37,319 nucleotides of DNA from Bacillota bacterium (GTDB lineage Bacteria; Bacillota; Clostridia; Christensenellales; Pumilibacteraceae), in NCBI GenBank assembly GCA_009779975.1, contig WRAY01000021.1, forward strand, positions 1 to 37,319, written 5' to 3'. Within the stretch, counting starts at the first letter, position 1. Each line of letters begins with the position of its first letter. This document shows positions 1 through 8,600 of the stretch, piece by piece. A program made the position numbers and the translations under genes. Below the pieces are notes generated by a model. The model was not told where the DNA came from. It searched no databases and saw only the letters and a program-made list of their open reading frames with translations.

Positions 1-8
1 AACTCCTT
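1..8 (-). promoter_or_regulatory. Ribosome binding site for a gene off the left edge (probably hicB)
   Basis: Reading the minus strand past the hicA stop gives AAGGAGTT at the very edge of the window. This is a good Shine-Dalgarno sequence with no start codon left in view. HicA is normally followed by its antitoxin HicB, so the RBS most likely belongs to hicB; that is inference, since the gene itself is not visible. Confidence 0.6.
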
Positions 9-191
9 TTACTTTATTCCTGCTTGTTTGAGAATTGAATGTAATGTTCCCTTCGCAATGTCACCGCCATGTCTAGGAATAGTGACCTTTCCGCTTTTTG
101 TTGGGTGAGTATAGTTGCAGTGTGAACCTTTTATATCTTTCAGCACCCAACCATTTTCAAGTATTAACTTTTCAAGTTCTCTAAACTTCAC
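9..191 (-). CDS. hicA: HicA-type mRNA interferase toxin
   Basis: A 60-residue protein with the HicA fold pattern: GW near residue 14, the KGSH motif with the catalytic histidine at residue 24, then VTIPRHGGDI (residues 37-45) and a GTL-xSILKQAGI end. HicA toxins are small dsRBD-like RNases that cleave mRNA during translation and are neutralised by HicB. The start codon is GTG (189-191); no ATG is available in frame and the family start matches. The partner hicB should lie off the left edge, and its SD is visible at 1-8. The promoter runs straight into the GTG with no leader (see 198-226). Length is normal for the family. The family call is confident; activity is inferred. Confidence 0.93.
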   Translation of the reverse strand: MKFRELEKLILENGWVLKDIKGSHCNYTHPTKSGKVTIPRHGGDIAKGTLHSILKQAGIK

Positions 192-197
192 ATTAAC

Positions 198-226
198 AGT
201 ATATACGCATTATACGCATTTGTCAA
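198..226 (-). promoter_or_regulatory. hicA promoter with tandem operator-like repeats; leaderless start
   Basis: On the minus strand TTGACA (221-226) and TATACT (198-203) are separated by exactly 17 bp. The -10 box ends 6 nt before the GTG, so transcription should begin at or next to the start codon, and no SD exists. The spacer holds a perfect 9-bp tandem direct repeat, ATACGCATT at 203-211 and 212-220. That is a plausible HicB operator, as HicB antitoxins commonly autoregulate. Confidence 0.75.
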
Positions 227-231
227 GCGTT

Positions 232-680
232 TTATCACAAATTTTTAAAATTATTTTTCAGCATGTTTTTTTTGAAAGTGCATTTTCAAAACATATTTTC
301 CATATATTCCCAGTGTATCCAATAGATACTCCCCTATTCACTCATGGAGCATTTCACATTCGCACAATCTGCATTTAGCGAATAGTTGTCTATTTTTTCT
401 GATATGATTTTCTTTTACTCCCTACTTTAAATTGTATTTGTGCTTCTTGTTCTTTTTTTAAATTAAACATTTTTCTTGCGGTGTTTTTTGGTTGTTCGCC
501 AATAAATGCTGATTTGTATAGCCTCCCACAGAAAACTCTGAAAAATCCTTTGCTTTGTGCAGACAGCGTGATTTCTAAAAATGCGATTTATTATTAAATG
601 TTTAATTGGGTCTCTCTTCTCCTCAAAAAAAACTTATATAGCAAGTCGTAATATCACATCTAAGTGACTATTTTTATTTC
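232..680. other. Intergenic stretch between hicA and the VTT membrane protein
   Basis: About 450 bp of AT-rich DNA. The only coding-like content is an open minus-strand frame at 390-587 with 65 sense codons, ending in a Lys-rich tail, preceded immediately by three stop codons and without any ATG/GTG/TTG at its 5' end. It could be a decayed gene remnant or chance. I recognise nothing in it and see no RNA gene, repeat or clear promoter elsewhere in the stretch. Confidence 0.3.
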
Positions 681-1583
681 CTAGGTTGTTTTCTCTTTGA
701 TTTTTGTCGGCTTTTGTTTCTTTTCTTTTTGGGGCTTGTTTTTCATTATTTTGTTTTTGAACTTTGTTATGATGAATAACATAATGAGAGATAGTGCGAA
801 GATTCCTATCCAGACGCCTATTCCCCAACCACGGAATGGGATTATATTGCCACCAACGAAGAAGGTCATGAAGGCTATAAAAACCGGTCTTGTCAGCGAA
901 ACGACTAAGATAAAAAATTTATAACTCATTTTTGTGACGCCCGCCGCAAGACACAAAATGTCATCAGGAAAGAATGGAAACAGCATCATTAAAACGAAAA
1001 TTCCTTTACCTTTTTCGTTTAGCAGTGTTGAATATTTCTCGGTTTTTTCTTTTCCAATCATCCATGCAACTAGTTTTTGACCGAAAATTTTGCCTAGTGA
1101 GAATGCTATTATGCTGCCGACTATTGTCCCGGCACTCATTATCAAAAATGCCGGAAACGGTGAAAATAGTTTTGCACCGACAAATGCTGTTGCGGCGGAC
1201 GGTATTGGGAGCATGACTACTTCCAAAACCACTATCAAAAAGAACACCAACATTCCCCAATATCCTGTTGAGCGGATTAATTCTGTCAATGCCTCTGCAT
1301 CAGTAATTCTGTCAAGAACTCCTGTTGAGAGTAGTATTATATAAGTTATTAAAGCAATAGCCCCAAACGACAAAAGAACACTCAAAAATTTGACAATCGT
1401 CTCATTCTTGGTTGCGTCAGAACTTGCTATCAAAACTCCGCATGACGAAAAAATAATTATTGCGAGCAACAACACCAATCTTGGCGCTTCAATTAAAAAA
1501 ATGCATGATAAAACTACCATGCCAAGCGCAATAAAAACAAAGACCGCCTTAAAAATCAGCCCCTTTTTTCGCTCTTTAGTCAT
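681..1583 (-). CDS. VTT/TVP38-TMEM64 (DedA-like) integral membrane protein
   Basis: A 300-residue hydrophobic protein with about eight membrane segments. An N-terminal block of three or four helices (residues ~10-95) precedes the VTT domain (residues ~110-250). The domain pattern is visible: a helix with PIPSAA, a G-rich helix (AGTIVGSIIAFSLGKIFG), a cytosolic link, then a FPFFPDD segment followed by AAGVTKMSY. VTT/TVP38 proteins are relatives of DedA transporters and lipid scramblases; the substrate here cannot be read. It is a single minus-strand gene. Upstream a TATACT lies 9 nt before the ATG without a good -35 and without an SD, so start-site control is unclear. The Lys-rich C-terminus (last 25 residues) should be cytoplasmic. 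Confidence 0.85.
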   Translation of the reverse strand: MTKERKKGLIFKAVFVFIALGMVVLSCIFLIEAPRLVLLLAIIIFSSCGVLIASSDATKNETIVKFLSVLLSFGAIALITYIILLSTGVLDRITDAEALTELIRSTGYWGMLVFFLIVVLEVVMLPIPSAATAFVGAKLFSPFPAFLIMSAGTIVGSIIAFSLGKIFGQKLVAWMIGKEKTEKYSTLLNEKGKGIFVLMMLFPFFPDDILCLAAGVTKMSYKFFILVVSLTRPVFIAFMTFFVGGNIIPFRGWGIGVWIGIFALSLIMLFIITKFKNKIMKNKPQKEKKQKPTKIKEKTT

Positions 1584-1658
1584 CTATAAAACAGTATATG
1601 CAAAACTCTGTCGATTTATAGCACATCAGCAAATTCACAAAGACTAAAATTGTTAACA

Positions 1659-1790
1659 TTAACTACTTTTCTTTGTTATTAAAAAGTTCTTGAATCTTTT
1701 TCTGCTCAATGCTTGTCCTGCGTCATTTTGCGCTTGATTGATTTTATTAATTTTTTCATCGTCCGTTTGACGATTATTTATACTTGACAT
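1659..1790 (-). CDS. Small ORF, 43 residues, unknown
   Basis: A complete ATG-to-TAA frame preceded by a good SD (AAGGAG, 9 nt before the ATG). The predicted peptide is hydrophilic. It begins MSSINNRQTDDEK, is rich in Asn, Gln and Lys, has a basic C-terminal third (RKRFKNF), and shows no membrane segment or signal peptide. It sits alone between the VTT gene and the unknown gene at 1965. No family was recognised. The SD and full-length frame argue for translation; the small size argues for caution. Confidence 0.5.
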   Translation of the reverse strand: MSSINNRQTDDEKINKINQAQNDAGQALSRKRFKNFLITKKSS

Positions 1791-1846
1791 TTTTGTTTTC
1801 TCCTTGTTTTTTTTATTTTTTCTTATTTTTACAAAAGGATAACTAG

Positions 1847-1880
1847 GGAAACCGTTTTATTGGTTTCCTTTTGTTTTCCC
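1847..1880 (+). terminator. Hairpin with T-tract, plus-strand polarity
   Basis: GGAAACC (1847-1853) pairs with GGTTTCC (1862-1868) around an 8-nt loop, followed on the plus strand by TTTTGTTTT. Flanking ACAAAAGG/CCTTTTGT can extend or compete with the stem. No plus-strand gene lies upstream, so its target is unclear. It may act weakly on the minus-strand transcript from 1965. Confidence 0.45.
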
Positions 1881-1964
1881 TTTTATTTAATTGATATTTA
1901 AAAGTAGTTAAAATTTAAACTACTATTATTTAATTAAGATTTTCATCGCACTCCTATGTCAACA

Positions 1965-2444
1965 TCAAACAAAAAGATAAATTTGCATTGAATTTGTTGA
2001 TATTGACTGCAATATTCCATTTGCATCATAAAATCTTGTTATTTCGCCTAAGTTTTCACTTGTTATTATTTGCTGTCTAAAAGGATAATTACTTTCAGTT
2101 AGGGTAATAGTAATTTTTTCATTTAATATTTCAACTCTTTGATAAATACGCTTAATATTATAAATCTGCACACGATAATAATTAAAATCAATCGCAAAAC
2201 CAAATTCATTGAAAATTATCCCTCTAACTCCAAAATAATCAACATCGCCTATAATTGATGTTCCATCCCCTCTTAAATTTCTAACAACTGATAAATGTGA
2301 ATCTAAAGTGTTGCCCATAAAACCACCATAGTTTACAGTGTTCTGAATCAAATTAAATTCTTCAATTGTTATTGCTACCCAATTCTCTTTATTTACAAGA
2401 CGAATATTTTCTATCGAATACCAATCATCATTGTTTTGTTGCAA
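1965..2444 (-). CDS. Unknown protein; probably the body of a lipoprotein gene with a disrupted N-terminus
   Basis: The open frame encodes about 159 residues with no family I recognise, rich in Ile, Asn, Tyr and beta-strand-like alternation (for example ITITLTES). The TTG at 2442-2444 has no SD. Upstream there is a convincing translation start: SD GAAAGGTG then ATG at 2570, MKKTNTMMRCL, which stops at once. The adjacent frame continues with a hydrophobic stretch, and the original frame resumes in the body of the ORF after a TAA near 2461-2470. This looks like an MKK-type signal peptide broken by two compensating frame changes. It is either a pseudogene, a sequencing problem, or a protein that starts internally. 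A strong promoter lies upstream at 2595-2623. Confidence 0.5.
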   Translation of the reverse strand: MQQNNDDWYSIENIRLVNKENWVAITIEEFNLIQNTVNYGGFMGNTLDSHLSVVRNLRGDGTSIIGDVDYFGVRGIIFNEFGFAIDFNYYRVQIYNIKRIYQRVEILNEKITITLTESNYPFRQQIITSENLGEITRFYDANGILQSISTNSMQIYLFV

Positions 2445-2594
2445 AACAATCCTGTATAGTTGCTCACCTTAACCAACCCACCAACACCAAAACCAATTCA
2501 TGCATTTTTTCCACTCGAATTAGTTCAAGGAATATTATAAGCATCTCATCATTGTGTTTGTTTTTTTCATAAAAAAATCACCTTTCTTTTTCTA

Positions 2595-2623
2595 ATTATA
2601 TTATCATCAACTAAAATAGTCAA
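2595..2623 (-). promoter_or_regulatory. Sigma-A-type promoter for the gene at 1965-2570
   Basis: Minus strand TTGACT (2618-2623), 17-bp spacer, TATAAT (2595-2600), followed by the SD and ATG at 2570. The -35 is embedded in the inverted repeat at 2614-2642. Confidence 0.75.
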
Positions 2624-2642
2624 CTGAAATAGTTGACTATTT
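2614..2642. repeat. 12-bp perfect inverted repeat overlapping a -35 box
   Basis: AAATAGTCAACT (2614-2625), a 5-nt spacer, then AGTTGACTATTT (2631-2642). It overlaps the -35 of the promoter at 2595-2623, so a repressor operator is plausible. It also lies 42 bp beyond the stop of the glucan synthase gene and could act as a weak AT-rich transcription end for it. Confidence 0.6.
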
Positions 2643-2683
2643 CTGACATACTTCATGAATTTCAATGTTTTTTTATCACTTTT

Positions 2684-5600
2684 CTATTCTTTTGTGATTT
2701 TTATGCTTAAGTGTTTGTATTCGGGAATTTCCAGTTCTTTGTTTGAAATTTCAATTTTGCCAAGGAACATTTTAAAAGTGCCTTTTGAATTTGAGTTGTT
2801 TATTTGAATGTCGATTTTTGAGTTGTTGTGGTAGAGCGTTAATTCAAGGTGATTGATTGATGATGGTAGGTTTGGCTCAATTTTTAGGATGTTGCCTTGA
2901 ATGTTAATTCCGATGAATTCTTCCATTAAGCATTTGTAAAACCATGAAACGGCTCCTGTGTAGTAACTCCAGCCTCCCTCTCCTGCATGATCTCCTGAAT
3001 AAATGTCTGCCGCCACAACATAAGGTTCTCGCTTGTATATTTCACAGTCTTTTAATGTTTTTGAGTGGTTTAAGGGGCTTATCATGCTGAATAATTCCCA
3101 TGCTTTATCGACAAATCCTGTGCGAATTAACGCCATGATATACCACACTGTAGCGTGAGTGTATTGTCCGCCGTTTTCCCGAACGCCTTTGGGATATTTT
3201 GAAATGTAGCCGATTTTTTTCATATCTTTAAACGGCGGAGTTAAGAGTTTTATCATTTTGTTTTCTCTGTCAACAAGATGTCTTTCTGCGGCGAGCAGTG
3301 CGGTTGTATTTGTTTTTGTGTCACCGACACCTGATAAAACCGCCCAACTTTGTGAGAGCAAGTCAATTTTACACTCATGTGAATTCGGAGAACCAAGAGG
3401 TAATTTTTCATCGGTAAACGCCCTTAGATACCACTCGCCGTCATGCGCCCCTTCAATTGCTTTTTTCAACTTCTGTCGAGTGGTTAATAATTTCGCTCTA
3501 TCCTTTTTTTCTTTGACGAACGGAAATATTTTTCCGATAACATCATAGAGCAGCATACTTGAAAAAACGCTTGTTCCAACTCCACCCTTTCCAACCTCGT
3601 CCATTGCATCATTCCAATCACCTCCGCCCATTTTCACAAGACCATTATCTCCAAAATCACAACTGACATATATTGCTTTTAGGCAATGATCTAATACTAT
3701 GCCTGACACAACACACTCCTCCATCTTTTCATATCTCGCTTTTTCATGGGATAATAATTTGACATCTTTTAGGAATGGCACTCGCTCACTCAAAATTGAA
3801 TAGTCCTTTGTGAAAGAAATATACTCGGCAACAACGAATGGCAAAAACAATCTATCATCGGAAAAATGAGTCCTTACCCCCACCTTTGGTTCATGCCACC
3901 AATGCAAAACATCGCCTTTTTCAAATTGAACTGAGCAACACCTTAAAATATGTTTTTTGACTAGTTTTGGATTGTAGTATAACAGCGACAAACAATCTTG
4001 CAATTGGTCACGAAAGCCATATGCTCCACTCACTTGATAAAAGCCTGTTCTTGCAAAAAATCTTGAACAAAGCACTTGATATGGTATCCATTTTGAAAGA
4101 TGCTCAAAGCCATTCAATTTTGTTTTTAATTCGATTTTCGAAATGCTTGAATAGGTTTTTTGAGTTCGTGAAAATATTTCGTCAATTTTTAAAAAGTCAA
4201 CACTCTCGTCGGCAGATAAAGAAAAAATAATTCGTGCAGTTCCCTCTTTATTCAATTCAACATCAGTGCTTATAGTTGCCAATAATTCGCCGTCTTTGAT
4301 TTTTGAAAAATTTAACATTTCACATGAACAAGAAAGATAAAACTTTTTGCCTGTTAAACAATTTTTCACAAGCAGTCGATTGTCTCCTAATCTTTTAATC
4401 GTTAATGCATGATGAGTGTTTTGTGAAAAATCTCCCAGAACAGGAGCGCATGAAAAAGAGATATTTAGGTTTCGTTTAACGGTTGTTTTGTTTGTCAATG
4501 TTATGTCATAGAACTTTGTGTTTTCACTGATAAAGACTTTTTGAACCCCCAAAATACCGTTAAAATTGTTTTTAAACTCTGAGAACCCAATATTATGTCT
4601 GACATAGTATTCAGAATTTTGCTTAATTGGTTTTTTTGTTATGCTCCATACTGCCTCTTTGCTCCTTTCAGAAATGAGTATATATTCACTCGGTTTATCT
4701 AAAACAGCATCATTTGAATGAGCGGTTAGTTTGTTTAATGCGGAGTTTTTGTGATAGGTAAATCCTCCTCCGCATTCTGTTATGACAGTTCCGAAGTTTT
4801 CATTTGAAACAACATTTATCCATGGAGCGGGCGTGTCAATGTCGGATAAGTTCATCGCATAACTTGAATCCGCCATAAATCCGCCAATACCATGCATCTC
4901 AATAATTTCATACATATGCATCTCTGCATTTTTATGAGGATTTCCCTTTTCTGTTATCTCCTCTTCTTTTGCGATTTGAGAAAAATTCAACTCTTCAATA
5001 TCAACTGCATTTTCTATTAGTTGTCTTGCTTTTTTTGACTCCGCCATCACATTGACAAGCGTTAAGGTTGAAGCATTATTCATTGAGTTTTTGAAGTTTA
5101 ATTCGTCTAAAACTGAATTAACCATACTCTGTAATGTTAAATAGTAATTGTGTTTTTCCGAATAAATCAAAGCAAGATTAAACTCAATATTATAGCGATA
5201 TAATTTTTTTAACTCTTTTAATGTTTTATATAGTCTTGTTCTTGCATTTTCATTTTTTATTTGAATGGTGACAATTGGTCGATTTTGATTGATGCTATCA
5301 ATATTTAGTTCCTCTTTCACACTTGAATTGGCTCCAAAAATCAATTTTGAAGCGATTTTTTTTGTAGACAATTTCAAACTCATCTCTTTTGCTAATGCAT
5401 AATTATTGCCCTTGATTCTATCGAAAAATCCGTCGACTTTTATTTGCTGAATTGTGTTTTTTATCTCATCCAGCCTTATTCCGACAGTATTAACTATATT
5501 AAATTCCTTTGTCTCTCTCGGCTTTAACTCAACTGAAAAACTTGCACTCATCACCGGGTCGAGCGGATAGATTGAGGATTTTGACTTTGTTCTGCCATAG

Positions 5601-8600
5601 AATTCTCCGCGATTAGTAACAAAAGACAGTCTCTCTTCAGTTTGAACAAAATGAGCAAGCATCAAGTCGCTATTGTTATTGGTTCGTTTTGCCCACAAAA
5701 TATTTAAAAAGTCATCATAATGAACTTCAACAAACAAGTTTGAAAAAGCCATATGGGCAATATCGTGTTGTTTTTGAGTTAAGACCGGTTCAATATAGGT
5801 TTCAAATTTAACGCTCAAGTTTTCATTTGTTATATTTCTAAATTTGACTTTTTGAATTTCACCTTTGCCGTTTGGAAGCGGCAAAATTGTTATTGAACTT
5901 GAGAATTTTTCGTTCTTTTCCTCATAGGAAGTGCTGTCTTGGTTAATATGAAATAATCCGCTGTTTAGAGAGTATCTCTTTCCGGAAATAGCCGCAAAAA
6001 TACTTCCGTTTTCTTTTCGTTTTTCCCTTGTTAATGCGATGTCTCCATAATATGAAATGCCTCCGCCGTTTTGATAATTAATTATTGAATATTTACCGCT
6101 TGAGAGAAAATTTGAATATTGGATTTTATATCGTCCGTCCACTGTCAAACTCTCCTGAGAGTGTTTTTTGATTGTCTTACAGGGTTTTATTTTCTTTTTT
6201 GCATTAGGAATTTCCGTCTCGGTTAGCAGTAATTCTACTGCCCTATAATTCCCCAGAGTTTTTAATTTTCGTTTTACTTCATTGTCCGTCAAATAGTTGC
6301 AAATTGATAACAGTGTCATTCCTGCATGATGAGCCATTTGAGTTTTCATTATGATATTTTTTTCTAAATCAATTGCTTCATATAGTCCATACTCTCCCGC
6401 CATGCCAAGTTGTTCAAGCGAATGCAAATTTCTCTCAACTTTTCTTGGCTGAAAACATAATGCAAGCAAACTTGCATATGGTGAAATTATACCGGTTTTC
6501 CTAACATTTGCTAATGCTATGTCAGGAATACCATGTGCTTTGTATTGATAGTTGCTGTTTTCATCTTGTGCTGTGTGTTGACTTTCCGATATTCCCCAAA
6601 CTCTTAGTTTGTTTTGAATTGAATATGAAATGTGTGAAAAAATCACGCCTTGAGCAGTTTTTTCAAGTGCCGTTCCTTGAACAAAATCAAAAAACAGTGA
6701 ACTCATCAAATATTCAAATGCTCCGCCAGTCCATGAGTAGAACATTTTTCTGTTTTTGTATTTCACACTAACTCTCGATAATTCATTCCATGGATGTCGT
6801 CCAATTTTTCCGAGTGCTATCGAAACAAGATATGTTATCATACTTTCTGAGCCGATTAAATCATAGTGATTTTCGTCAAACAATGCAGTGTCTGCATTGT
6901 AGCCTATTCTGAAAAGTCCTCTATTGTCATCGAATAGTGTTTCAATCTTTGCGTCACTCAGTAATTTTTCAACAACGGGTTTTAATTTTTCGTCACAATA
7001 AGGCAAAAGGGTCAAAAGCGACATCAAAAAGTTGCCCATATCAACACTTGAAACATATCGCGGATATAGTGGCGAGAGAGTTTTTGTGTCATACCAATTA
7101 AACAAATTCCCTTCAAACTTATCCAGTTTCAAAACCGCTTCAATAATTTTTTTGCATTTTTCATTCAAAACGGCGCTTTCTAAATACTGCATTTCAAAAG
7201 CACAAATGTGAGCAAGTATTGAAAAAGCAATGTTTGTCGGCGAGGTTCTTGCTGCAACTTTATCTTCTTGAATATTGTCACAAATTAGATGGTTTTCATT
7301 TAGTCTTTCATCAACAAAAAATTGGTAAGTATCGTGAAAAATATCTTTTAAAATGTTGTCAAAATTTTTGTTGCGATATAATTTTTTGGTGATGTTTCGC
7401 TCCAAGATTAGTTTTAACGGAATTGACAGAAGAAATATTCCACCCAAAATGTAGAAGTAGAACGGAAAACTATATATGATGGTCGTTGCAATAAAAACGA
7501 TTGAGGCAACAAGACTCACTCCAACATTCACCCGTCCGTTGCTGTGAGCAAAAACAGTCCACTCAAGAAGATTTTTCTTCATCAAAAGCCGATATAATGT
7601 CACCCCGATTGCAACAAGATGCATGACAGCGACAAGCGGCAAAAACGCAATTTGAAAAAATTGCCGTATTAGTTCATGAAAAAAAACATTTTTTTTCTCT
7701 TTGAAACTTGAACGAATTGATAAAAAAATGTGAAGAAGCGGGATTGAAAACGCAATTAAAAATATGAAATATGGCTCTGTAAATATGAAGGACATTAACA
7801 GCAGAGATATCGCCGAAATCGGAACAAGGGAGCGGAACATATTTGAGAAAATATGCCACTTTGCGAGCGGTGATATTGAATTTTTTGTTTTTTCGCCTTT
7901 TGAGTTTCTTGTTCGCCTGAACAAAAATGGCAACAGTTGCCAGTCCCCTCTCAGCCATCGCACCTGTCTTGCGAGATATGAAGAAAAATTATTAGGAAAA
8001 CTATCTAATGCAGTTTCCGAGCAATTAGAGCAATTTGCAATCGCTCCTTCAATGTAGTCATGAGAAAGAATTCGCTCATCCAAAAAAGCATGTTCTAATT
8101 TTTCTTGAAACTCCTTGACACGGTAAATTCCTTTTCCTGTGAAATTTCCTCCTCCAAAAACCGTGTTTTCAACGCTTGAATGAAAGTTTGAATAATTAGA
8201 TAGTCCTTTAACCCCGCAAAAAAATCTCGCAAAATATGTCTCATCATTTGTTAGTTTTGTTGCCATATTTAAACTCAAAATATTTGTTTCTTTTAAATAT
8301 GGATGCGAAAGTATGCCGATAAGTTCGCTTGAACAATTTAGGAAAGTGTCGCTATCTAGTGTGATGACAAACTTTATCTGCTGTTGAACAGTTCCTAATT
8401 TCAACAAAAACGGCTCTTCATCTCCATTTAGAATTAACCGATTTAATTCAAGTAACGCTCCTCTTTTTTTCTCCCAACCTTGAAAAAGTTCTCTGTCTTT
8501 TACTTTTCTTCGCTTTCGGACAACAACGAGCAATTGCTCTTTGTGAGAAAATTTTTCATATATTTTTTTAATAGTCGAGAGCAATTTTGTGTCCTCTTCT

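Noticed and set aside
115-378. Plus-strand open frame across hicA and its upstream region
   Set aside because: It runs antisense through hicA and its promoter, has no SD and shows low-complexity Phe/Ser content.
7674-8057. Open frames on both strands inside the glucan synthase gene
   Set aside because: They are alternative-frame shadows of a gene with clear GT84 motifs in this same region.
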